NCBI GenBank assembly: GCA_963746175.1
Contig: CAVVAH010000001.1
Span: forward strand, 1,240,001 to 1,304,000
From: CAVVAH01 sp963746175
GTDB lineage: Bacteria; Actinomycetota; Actinomycetes; JACCUZ01
Length of the DNA: 64,000 nt
Reading direction: 5' to 3'
Below, piece after piece: positions 37,473 through 46,039 of the stretch. The notes under the pieces were generated by a model. That model was given only the letters and a program-made list of their open reading frames with translations. It was not told the origin of the DNA and made no database searches. The first letter of the stretch is position 1. Every line of letters starts with the position of its first letter. The position numbers were made by a program, and so were the translations under genes.

Positions 37473-38657
37473 TTACGAATATCTCCGCATGTGCACGTTC
37501 TGGAGCAGGCCGACGGCCAGCATGTTCGCGAACATCGACGAGCCGCCGTACGACACGAAGGGCAGCGGCACCCCGGTGACCGGCATGATCCCCAAGGTCA
37601 TCCCGACGTTCTCGAACGCCTGGAACGCGAACCAGCAGAGGATTCCGGTCGCCACCAGCCGGCCGAAGAGGTCCTCGGCGCGGGCGGCGATCCGCGCGGC
37701 CCGCCACAGCACCAGCCCGACGAGCAGCACGACCAGCGCGGAGCCGAGGAAGCCGAGCTCCTCCCCCGCGACGGTGAAGATGAAGTCGGTCTGCTGCGCG
37801 GGGACGAAGCGGCCCTGCGTCTGGGCGCCGTGGAACAGCCCTTGGCCGTCGAACCCGCCGGAGCCGACGGCGATCTGCGCCTGCCGGACGTTGTAGCCGA
37901 CGCCCTTGGGGTCGGCGGTGGGGTCGTAGAACGCCCGGAACCGGTCCAGCTGGTAGTCCTTGAGCAGGCCGGCCTGCACGGCTACGACGGCAAGCAGCAC
38001 GGCGCCGGAGACCAGGCCGACGACCCACCTCAGCGGCGCGCCGGAGACGGCCACCACGCCCAGGACGGTGGCCGACACGACCAGCGCCGTGCCCAGGTCG
38101 GGCTGCAGCATGACCAGCGCGAGCGGAACGGCGGCGAACCCCAGGGTCACCACGACGTCGATGTCGCGCGGGGTGTCCTCCGCGTCGCGCTTCTCCGACA
38201 GCAGCACGGCCATGCCGACGACGAGTGCGACCTTCGCCAGCTCGGACGGCTGGATCGAGAAGCCGGCCGGCAGCACGATCCACGAGTGCGAGCCGTTGAT
38301 CGTCGACCCCAGCGGCGAGAGCACCGCGGCGAGGCCGGCGATCGACATGAGGTAGATCACCGGCGCATAGGCCCTCAGCATCCGGTAGTCGAACACCGAT
38401 GCGCACACGCCGAGCACCAGGCCGATCGCGACGTTCAGGCAGTGCTTCTTGAGGAACGCCGTCGGGTCGCCGCCGCTGTCGAGGGCGGCCTGCCTCGTCG
38501 CGGACCACACCAGTGCCCCGCCGATGGCGCACAGGGCGAGCACGGCCACGAGCAGCAGCCAGTCGATCCGGCGCAGCGCGGCGTCGCGGTGCAGCAGCCG
38601 GGAGCCTCGGCGCGCGGGTGGCACCGTGTAGGTCGCGGGACGGTAGCCGACGGTCAT
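37473..38657 (-). CDS. rodA: Rod shape-determining protein RodA (SEDS glycosyltransferase)
   Basis: 394 residues with ten or so membrane helices. SEDS signatures are visible: GSHSWIVLPAGFSIQPSELA near the middle, the catalytic-region PDLGTALV, and FENVGMTLGIMPVTGVPLPF near the end. RodA polymerises lipid II and works with the adjacent class B PBP in cell elongation. Start ATG 38657 shares one base with the PBP2 stop (TGATG). The gene ends the mreBCD-pbp-rodA block. Confidence 0.95.
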   Translation of the reverse strand: MTVGYRPATYTVPPARRGSRLLHRDAALRRIDWLLLVAVLALCAIGGALVWSATRQAALDSGGDPTAFLKKHCLNVAIGLVLGVCASVFDYRMLRAYAPVIYLMSIAGLAAVLSPLGSTINGSHSWIVLPAGFSIQPSELAKVALVVGMAVLLSEKRDAEDTPRDIDVVVTLGFAAVPLALVMLQPDLGTALVVSATVLGVVAVSGAPLRWVVGLVSGAVLLAVVAVQAGLLKDYQLDRFRAFYDPTADPKGVGYNVRQAQIAVGSGGFDGQGLFHGAQTQGRFVPAQQTDFIFTVAGEELGFLGSALVVLLVGLVLWRAARIAARAEDLFGRLVATGILCWFAFQAFENVGMTLGIMPVTGVPLPFVSYGGSSMFANMLAVGLLQNVHMRRYS

Positions 38658-40894
38658 CAGCCACCACCGCCGTCGTCACGCCGGAAGGCCTTCAGGTCGG
38701 GGGCCGTGACCGGCACCCGGTCAGCGGCCGGCTGCCGGCTCTCCGGCGTGACCACGGTCCCGTCCGGCCGCACCTGCGGCAGCTGGGTCGACGGGTGCCC
38801 GCCCGGCGGGGACGCGGTCGCGAGCTCGACCTGGCTGCCGTGGACGCCGAACAGCGTCTTGTAGAGCCCGGCGACCGAGGGACCGGAGATGCCGGAGCCA
38901 GTGCCGCCCTGGCTGACCATCATCACCACGGCGTACTGCGGCTTGGTGGCCGGCGCGAAGGACGCGAACCACGAGGTGGTGTCCTTGCCGTAGACCTCGC
39001 CGGTGCCGGTCTTGCTCGCGACCGGGAGCTTGTCGATCGGGAAGCCGGCCCGGAAGAACGGCCCGTAGCCGGTGCCGACCTCGGTGACCGTGCGCAGCGC
39101 GTGCCGCATCCAGTCGAGCGTCGTCCTGCTCACCGGGATCCTGCGGGCGGGCGCCGGGTCGATCCGGCGCACCAGCCGACCGTCGGGCGACATGATCGCG
39201 CTGCCGATGTGCGGGGTGACCAGCGTCCCGCCGTTCGCGACCGCGGAGTACACCCGGGCCATCTGCAGCGGCGTCGCCGTCGTGTCGCCCTGGCCGATCG
39301 CGAAGTTGGCGGCGTCGCCGCCGCGGTAGGCCCAGCCGTCGGCGCAGTTCTCCTTGGACAGCTGGAGCAGGTACGCGGCGCGCTGCGGGTCGGTCTTCGC
39401 GACCTCCGGGTAGCCGGTCTTGGCCTTCGCGCAGTAGAAGTCCTTGGTGGCCTTCCAGTACGCCTTCTTCCAGGCGCGGTCCGCGATCCGGCCGTCGGAC
39501 TCGGCCGGCAGGTCGAGACCGGTGGGCCGGCCGAGGCCGTACGCCTTGGCCATCTCCGTGAACGGGTCCTTGGCCTTCTTCTTCGGGTGCAGCCCGCCCA
39601 TCCGGAGCCAGGTCTCGTACGCGAACTTGTAGAAGACGGTGTCGCAGGACACCTGGATCGCCCGCAGCATCGAGATGGTGCCGTAGCCCTGCGACTCGTA
39701 GTTGGCCTTCGGCGAGCCGCCGATCGAGTACGACGACGGGCACGGGTACGACCCGTCCAGGGAGTAGCCCGCCCGCACGGCCGCGGGCAGTGACACGGCC
39801 TTGAACGTCGACGCCGGCGCGAACTCGCCCTGGAAGGCGCGGGACTGGTTGGGGTAGTTGCGCTTCTTGCTGGTGATGGACTTGTAGTCCCTGCTGCTGA
39901 TGCCGCCGACCCAGATGTTCGGGTCGTACGTCGGCCAGCTGGCCATCGCGACGATGCCACCCGTGCGGACGTCCATCACGACGACGGCGCCGGAGTCGGC
40001 CGGGTGCTTGGCGAACCCCTTGTTGATGTCACCCTCGTTGCGGGCCCGCAGGATCGCGGCCTTCAGCTGCTTCTCGGCCTCGGCCTGGACCTTCGCGTCG
40101 ATCGTGGTGACGAGGTAGTTGCCGGGCGTCGGCTGGGTCTCGGAGAGCACGCCGGAGACGCCGCCCTGGTGGTCGACCGTGAGGGTCTTCACCCCGGGGG
40201 TGCCGCGCAGGTCCTCGTCGTACTCGCGCTCGAGACCGGCGCGGCCGATCAGGTCGGTGCGCTGCAGGACGGTCTCGGTCCGCGCGCCGGGCACCTTGCC
40301 CGCCTCCTGACGAGCGGCCAGCTCCTCGTCGGTGACCGGCCCGAGGTAGCCCAGCTCGTGCGCCGCGTTGGCCCCGAGCGGCTCCGGGTACTCGCGCACC
40401 GAGCTGAGCTCGGCCGTGACGCCGGGGAAGTCCTCCCGGCGCTCCATGATCTGCAGCGCCATGGCGGTGCTGGCCTCGTCGGTCACCGGGATCGGCTGGT
40501 ACGGCGAGCCGTTGAAGCATCTCGGCGCCGGCGGCGCGCCCTCGCTGCCGCAGAGGCGGGTGCGCTCCCACACGTCCTGGAACGGCTCGCCGACGACCTT
40601 CGCGACCTTCGCGACCAGCTCGCGGCCGCCGTCCTTCTGCCGCAGCATCGCGGTCCGGCTGATCGAGACGACGAGCGCCGTCCGGTTGCGCGCCAGCGGC
40701 CGGCCGCGGGAGTCGAGGATCATGCCGCGCGCCGCCGGCGTGACGATCTGCCGGGTGCCGTTCTCCGCGGCCGCCTGCTGGTAGTTCTCCGACGCCAGGA
40801 CCTGCAGGTACCAGAGCCGGCCCAGCAACGTCACCAGGAGCGAGAGCACCAGCACCTGGAGGACCACCAGCCGCAGCCGGCTCCGCTCACTCAT
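38657..40894 (-). CDS. mrdA: Penicillin-binding protein 2 (class B transpeptidase)
   Basis: 745 residues. One N-terminal membrane helix (VVLQVLVLSLLVTLLGRLW), the PBP dimerisation domain (RGMILDSRGRPLARN), then the transpeptidase domain with the active-site SxxK in APASTFKAV, SCD (SxN position) in IQVSCDTVFYKF and KTG in VASKTGTGEV. It crosslinks peptidoglycan during elongation with RodA. Compared with many PBP2s it has extra sequence around the KKKAKDPFTEMAKAYG part. Start ATG 40894, 54 bp after mreD. Confidence 0.94.
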   Translation of the reverse strand: MSERSRLRLVVLQVLVLSLLVTLLGRLWYLQVLASENYQQAAAENGTRQIVTPAARGMILDSRGRPLARNRTALVVSISRTAMLRQKDGGRELVAKVAKVVGEPFQDVWERTRLCGSEGAPPAPRCFNGSPYQPIPVTDEASTAMALQIMERREDFPGVTAELSSVREYPEPLGANAAHELGYLGPVTDEELAARQEAGKVPGARTETVLQRTDLIGRAGLEREYDEDLRGTPGVKTLTVDHQGGVSGVLSETQPTPGNYLVTTIDAKVQAEAEKQLKAAILRARNEGDINKGFAKHPADSGAVVVMDVRTGGIVAMASWPTYDPNIWVGGISSRDYKSITSKKRNYPNQSRAFQGEFAPASTFKAVSLPAAVRAGYSLDGSYPCPSSYSIGGSPKANYESQGYGTISMLRAIQVSCDTVFYKFAYETWLRMGGLHPKKKAKDPFTEMAKAYGLGRPTGLDLPAESDGRIADRAWKKAYWKATKDFYCAKAKTGYPEVAKTDPQRAAYLLQLSKENCADGWAYRGGDAANFAIGQGDTTATPLQMARVYSAVANGGTLVTPHIGSAIMSPDGRLVRRIDPAPARRIPVSRTTLDWMRHALRTVTEVGTGYGPFFRAGFPIDKLPVASKTGTGEVYGKDTTSWFASFAPATKPQYAVVMMVSQGGTGSGISGPSVAGLYKTLFGVHGSQVELATASPPGGHPSTQLPQVRPDGTVVTPESRQPAADRVPVTAPDLKAFRRDDGGGG

Positions 40895-40948
40895 CCGGGG
40901 CCCCCGCGGGAGCGTGAGCGCCAGCGAGCGCTCTCGTGGGGGGAAGGC

Positions 40949-41476
40949 TCACCGGAGGACTCCGGCGAAGGCGTCGGGGTCCGGCTCGACCCGGCCGGCC
41001 ACCGCGAGCACACCCGGCACGACGAACGCGCTCAGCACCACGTCGTAGAGCACCGCGGTCGGCAGCAGTGCGACGACCGCGTCCCACGTGATGTTCGGGT
41101 CGTCCATCAGCGCACCCAGGCCGGCGTACAGCAGGACGGACGCCGCTCCGGCGACGCCGACGACGACGAGCGGCACGAACGCGGACCGCCGGGTCTCGCC
41201 ACGAGCGGCACCGGCGAGGTACCCGACGAGGGTGAGCACCAGCGCCCACCGGCCGACCTCGTGGTCGGCGGGTGGCACGAGATCCGCGGCCAGCCCGGCC
41301 CCGAAGCCGACACCGAGCCCGAAGCCCGGCCCGTAGGCGAGGGCGAGCGAGACCACGACGAGCAGCAGCAGGTCCGGCGTCGCACCCGGCAGCGGCAGCC
41401 GGCTGAGAAAGGTCACCTGCAGCGAGAGGGCCACGATCACCAGCAGGGCGGCCAGCGGGATCCGGGCCGGGGGCAT
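40949..41476 (-). CDS. mreD: Rod shape-determining protein MreD
   Basis: 175 residues, almost wholly hydrophobic with about five or six helices; LLLLVVVSLALAYGPGFGLG near residues 35-54 is typical. MreD is the membrane component that bridges MreC and the elongation machinery. Its ATG shares a base with the mreC stop. Low sequence conservation is normal for MreD, and position makes the call safe. Confidence 0.9.
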   Translation of the reverse strand: MPPARIPLAALLVIVALSLQVTFLSRLPLPGATPDLLLLVVVSLALAYGPGFGLGVGFGAGLAADLVPPADHEVGRWALVLTLVGYLAGAARGETRRSAFVPLVVVGVAGAASVLLYAGLGALMDDPNITWDAVVALLPTAVLYDVVLSAFVVPGVLAVAGRVEPDPDAFAGVLR

Positions 41477-42414
41477 CAGCGGGAACCGCTCGGGCTCGGG
41501 GTGGCGGTCACCGTGACCGTCACCGTCGGCGTGGGCGTGGCGACCGGCTTCGGCGGCAGGACCGCGTCACGCGGGTCCTTGCGCGGCGGTTCGACGACGA
41601 CACCGACCAGGTCGAGCGAGGTGAAGTCGACGTACGGCGCGACGACCGCGGTGCGGGTCTGCGAGCCGGGTGAGCCGCTCACGGTCACGACCCGGCCGAC
41701 CGGCACTCCCGGGACGTACGGCGTGTCGCCCTGCGAGCCGAAGGTGACCAGCCGGTCGCCCGGGGCCACGCTGGACTGCCCGTCGAGCAGCCGGAGGTCG
41801 AGGTCGCCGCGGTCCCGGACCCCCCGGCCGGTCGTGAATCCGACCTCCATCGACCCCTCGAGCCGCACGCCGATCGACGACTCCGGGTCGACGGCGAGCA
41901 GCACGGTCGACGTGGACGGCCCCACCGTCTTCACCCGGCCGACCAGCCCGTCGCCGTCGAGGACCGTCATGTCGGGCCGGATCCCGTCCCGGCTGCCGGC
42001 GTCCAGCGTCACCGTCCAGGAGAAGGTCTGCGCCGCGCCGATCGCGATGACACGCGCCGGGACCACGCGGTAGCGGCCTGCCCCGGCGACCTTGAGCAGG
42101 TCGTCGAGCTCCTGGGCCCGGCTCCGGTCCAGCGCGGAGGTACGGAGCCTGCTGCGCAGCGCCTTGTTCTGCGCCGTCAGCCGGTCGGCGTCGGCACCGC
42201 CGCCACCGAGCCCGCTCACGCCGTCGACGGCGTCGGACACCGGGGCGGCGATCGCCGCGGCCACCCGCTCCACCGGGCCGAAGACGCTCGCCGCGGCCGA
42301 GCGGACGCCGTCCAGCGGCGAGTCGTCGCCGCCGCGGTAGTCGATCGTGATGAGGCTGACCGAGGTGACGAGGAGCAGCGCCAGCAGCACCCGGGTGCGC
42401 CGGCTGTCGTTCAC
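41476..42414 (-). CDS. mreC: Cell shape-determining protein MreC
   Basis: 312 residues: one N-terminal helix (VLLALLLVTSVSLITIDY), a coiled-coil region (DRLTAQNKALRSRLRTSALD), then the beta-barrel domain (VIAIGAAQTFSWTVTLDAGS; DGLVGRVKTVGPST). A Pro/Thr/Val-rich tail (PVATPTPTVTVTVTATPSP) ends the protein. MreC activates the elongation PBP. Start GTG 42414; mreB ends 25 bp upstream. Confidence 0.94.
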   Translation of the reverse strand: MNDSRRTRVLLALLLVTSVSLITIDYRGGDDSPLDGVRSAAASVFGPVERVAAAIAAPVSDAVDGVSGLGGGGADADRLTAQNKALRSRLRTSALDRSRAQELDDLLKVAGAGRYRVVPARVIAIGAAQTFSWTVTLDAGSRDGIRPDMTVLDGDGLVGRVKTVGPSTSTVLLAVDPESSIGVRLEGSMEVGFTTGRGVRDRGDLDLRLLDGQSSVAPGDRLVTFGSQGDTPYVPGVPVGRVVTVSGSPGSQTRTAVVAPYVDFTSLDLVGVVVEPPRKDPRDAVLPPKPVATPTPTVTVTVTATPSPSGSR

Positions 42415-42439
42415 TTCTGGCCGCTGGTGATGTCGTGGC

Positions 42440-43471
<1,032 letters not shown>

Positions 43472-43797
43472 GAGCAAGGGCCTTCCGTGAAGCCGGTCCG
43501 GTGGTGCGTCGCGCGTCTCTCGACTCTATCGGCGGCAACCGGGCCGGACCTGACGCAACGCGCCCGTCAGCGGGCGATCCTGGTCACAGCTCGGCCACGA
43601 ACCGGCGACAGCGTGCAAATGATCACGTGGACGTGATCAACCTCCGCCACCAGCGGTGAATTGACCACGTGCGGCGGCGGTTCGCCGCGTTCGGCAGAGC
43701 GGCGACCTTCGGACGGCGGGCGACCACTCCCTGCCTCTCCGTCCTGGCCGATCTGACCCGCAGCTACCCAGCCAGGGACGGCCGGACGGGGGGGCAG
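43472..43797. other. Intergenic region upstream of mreB
   Basis: 326 bp between the ndk stop and the mreB start, both on the minus strand. It should contain the mreB promoter; a -10-like TAGAGT (minus strand, 43528-43523) is the best candidate. It also holds the palindrome at 43620-43639 and a partial inverted repeat after ndk (GGCCGTCC...GGACGG) that may act as its terminator. Confidence 0.5.
43620..43639. promoter_or_regulatory. 20-bp palindrome, candidate operator upstream of mreB
   Basis: TGATCACGT and ACGTGATCA form perfect 9-bp arms around a GG spacer, about 150 bp before the mreB start. A related half-site (TTGACCACGTG) follows 17 bp later. This is the form of a dimeric regulator site; no regulator is identified. 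Confidence 0.45.
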
Positions 43798-44206
43798 TCA
43801 GAGTGCGGGGAAGAAGATCGGGATCTCGCGGGCCGAGGACTCGGCGGAGTCGGACGCGTGCACGAGGTTCTCCCGGTTGGACAGCGACAGGTCGCCGCGG
43901 ATCGTGCCGGCCGCGGCCGCCCGGCCGTCGGTCGCCCCGTTGATCCCGCGCACCACGGCGACCGCCTGGTCGCCCTCGAGGACCATGGCCACCAGCGGCC
44001 CGGAGGTGATGAACTCCCGCAGCGGCGGGTACCAGTCCTTGTCCACGTGCTCGGCGTAGTGCCGGTCGGCGGTCTCGCCGTCGATCGTGCGCTGGTCCAT
44101 CGCCACCACGACCAGGCCCTTGCGCTCGAAGCGCGCCGAGGACCTCTCCGACCAGGCCGCGGCGGACGGCGTCGGGCTTGATCAGGACAAGGGTTCGCTC
44201 GGTCAC
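43798..44206 (-). CDS. ndk: Nucleoside diphosphate kinase (one frameshift)
   Basis: NDK balances NTP pools by phosphate exchange. The N-terminus MTERTLVLIKPDAVRRGLVG is in one frame and the rest, with ITSGPLVAMVLEG and the active-site His in NRENLVHASDSAESSAREI, in another. The break lies near 44131-44136; one base removed (or two added) joins GEVL to RFERKGLVVVAMD and gives 135 residues, the family length. Start GTG 44206. It follows DUF4233 and folC on the minus strand. Near-universal conservation suggests a sequence error. Confidence 0.92.
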
Positions 44207-44216
44207 GGCCGGGACC

Positions 44217-44573
44217 CTACCCGGGCTGCTGGTCCGGCCCGGCACCCGCGGCGGCACGCTCGGCCTGCAGCCGTTCGACCTTGCGCCCGAGGTGGATCGC
44301 GAGGAACCACAGCGCGCCGAAGACCAGGCCGAGGAAGAACATCACCGGGACCACGAGCCCGGACGCCACGAGGGCGACCTGCAGGCTGGACGCCACCGCG
44401 AACGCCCAGCGGTGCCGGAGCAGCCCGGCCAGGAGCACGCACAGGGCAGCGCCGCCGCCGCCGACCGACCAGAGCGTGGCGTGGTCTACGTCGGTCAGGT
44501 CGAGCGCGACCAGGGTGGCGAAGAAGATCACCAGGCCCTCGAAGACGAGGACGGCGGCGCAGATCCCTCTCAC
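44217..44573 (-). CDS. DUF4233 domain-containing membrane protein
   Basis: 118 residues with four hydrophobic segments (AAVLVFEGLVIFFATLVAL; VPVMFFLGLVFGALWFLA) and a charged tail. DUF4233 proteins occur between folC and ndk in actinobacteria and have no known function. Start GTG 44573 overlaps the folC stop by 4 bp (GTGA), so translation is coupled. Confidence 0.88.
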   Translation of the reverse strand: MRGICAAVLVFEGLVIFFATLVALDLTDVDHATLWSVGGGGAALCVLLAGLLRHRWAFAVASSLQVALVASGLVVPVMFFLGLVFGALWFLAIHLGRKVERLQAERAAAGAGPDQQPG

Positions 44574-45949
44574 GACCGGCCGCGGCGCAGCAGCAGCCCG
44601 CGCGCTGCACCCACGGTGACGATCGAGCCGGTGACCAGCACGCCGGCACCGGCGAGGTCGCCGTCCTCCTCGGCCAGCGTGACGGCGGAGTCGAGCGCGT
44701 CGGCCAGCCGCGGCGTCACCTCGACCCGGTCCGGCCCGAAGACCTCGACCGCGACGGCCGCCAGCTCGTCGGCCGGCATCGCGCGGTCCGACCCGGCTTC
44801 GGTGACGACGAGCTCGGCCAGCACCGGCTCGAATGCCTCGAGCATGCCGCGGACGTCCTTGTCGGCCATCGCACCGATCACGCCGACCAGCCGGGTGAAC
44901 CCGAAGGACTCCTCCAGCGCGGCGGCGGTGGCCTGCGCGCCCGCGGGGTTGTGGGCGGCGTCCAGGACGACGGTCGGGGAGCTGCGGATGACCTCGAGGC
45001 GTCCGGGGGAGGTGGCGGAGGCGAAGCCGGAGCGGATGATGTCGACGTCCAGGCGGCCGCGCTCGCCGGTGGCCCCGCCGAGGAAGGCCTCGACCGCGGC
45101 CAGCGCGACGGCCGCGTTGTGCGCCTGGTGAGCACCGTGCAGGGGGAGGAACACGTCGTCGTACTCCCCCGCGAGGCCGCGCAGGGTCAGGACCTGTCCC
45201 CCGACGGCGACCATGCGGGTCGTGACCCCGAACTCCAGGCCCTCGCGGGCGACGATCGCGTCCACCTCGACGGACCGGCGGAGCAGCACGTCGGCCGCCT
45301 CGACCGGCTGCTGGGCGAGGACGCCGTACGACCCGGGCTTGAGGATCCCCGCCTTCTGGCCCGCGATCTCCTCGACGGTGCGGCCCAGCCAGCGGGTGTG
45401 GTCGACGGAGATCGGCGTCACCACGGCCACCTGCGCGTCGGCGACGTTGGTGCTGTCCCAGGTGCCGCCGAGCCCGACCTCGACCACGGCGACGTCGACC
45501 GGTGCGTCGGCGAAGGCGGCGAAACCCATCGCTGTCAGCACCTCGAAGAACGACAGCCGGTGCGGCTGCTGGGAATCGACCAGCTCGAGGTACGGCGCCA
45601 CGTCGTCGTACGTCGAGAGGAAGCGCTCCACGTCGATGGGTGCGCCGTCGAACGCGATCCGCTCGCGCATCGACTGCAGGTGCGGGCTGGTGAACTGGCC
45701 GGTGCGCAGCCCGAACTCCCGCAGCAGGGTCTCGATCATGCGGGTGGTGGAGGTCTTGCCGTTGGTGCCGGCGACCTGGATCACGGGCGCGGACTTCTGC
45801 GGGTCGCCGAGCAGGTCGAGCAGGGCCCGCACCCGGTCCAGCGTCGGGTCGATGTCGTGCTCGGGCGCCCGGGCGAGGATCTCCTGCTCGACGGCAGCCA
45901 CCCGCGCGGCCAGTGCGGCGGCCTGCTCTCTGTCCTCGGTCGCGCTCAC
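44570..45949 (-). CDS. folC: Bifunctional folylpolyglutamate synthase / dihydrofolate synthase
   Basis: 459 residues of the Mur-ligase family. The ATP loop is QVAGTNGKTSTTRMIE near residues 63-78, with FTSPHLQSMRERI and DAAHNPAGAQATAAALEE further on. FolC adds glutamate to folates. Start GTG 45949. It heads folC-DUF4233-ndk. In Streptomyces and relatives valS lies directly upstream in the same direction; here valS is divergent. Confidence 0.94.
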   Translation of the reverse strand: MSATEDREQAAALAARVAAVEQEILARAPEHDIDPTLDRVRALLDLLGDPQKSAPVIQVAGTNGKTSTTRMIETLLREFGLRTGQFTSPHLQSMRERIAFDGAPIDVERFLSTYDDVAPYLELVDSQQPHRLSFFEVLTAMGFAAFADAPVDVAVVEVGLGGTWDSTNVADAQVAVVTPISVDHTRWLGRTVEEIAGQKAGILKPGSYGVLAQQPVEAADVLLRRSVEVDAIVAREGLEFGVTTRMVAVGGQVLTLRGLAGEYDDVFLPLHGAHQAHNAAVALAAVEAFLGGATGERGRLDVDIIRSGFASATSPGRLEVIRSSPTVVLDAAHNPAGAQATAAALEESFGFTRLVGVIGAMADKDVRGMLEAFEPVLAELVVTEAGSDRAMPADELAAVAVEVFGPDRVEVTPRLADALDSAVTLAEEDGDLAGAGVLVTGSIVTVGAARGLLLRRGRS

Positions 45950-45969
45950 CCGGCGAGTCTAAGGAGCCG

Positions 45970-45987
45970 CGGCCGGCATGCCGGCCG
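45970..45987. promoter_or_regulatory. 18-bp perfect palindrome between folC and valS
   Basis: CGGCCGGCATGCCGGCCG reads the same on both strands and sits in the 90-bp divergent promoter region. It may be an operator or a chance GC-rich palindrome. Confidence 0.35.
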
Positions 45988-46026
45988 GCGGTCGGGCAGT
46001 GGCAGTTCCGGGTTGTTCGCCGCCCG

Positions 46027-46032
46027 TAGGAT
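46027..46032 (+). promoter_or_regulatory. -10 element of valS (leaderless transcript)
   Basis: TAGGAT ends 7 nt before the valS ATG, so the predicted transcript starts at or next to the start codon. No clear -35 or Shine-Dalgarno sequence is present. Confidence 0.55.
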
Positions 46033-46039
46033 TTCGGTC

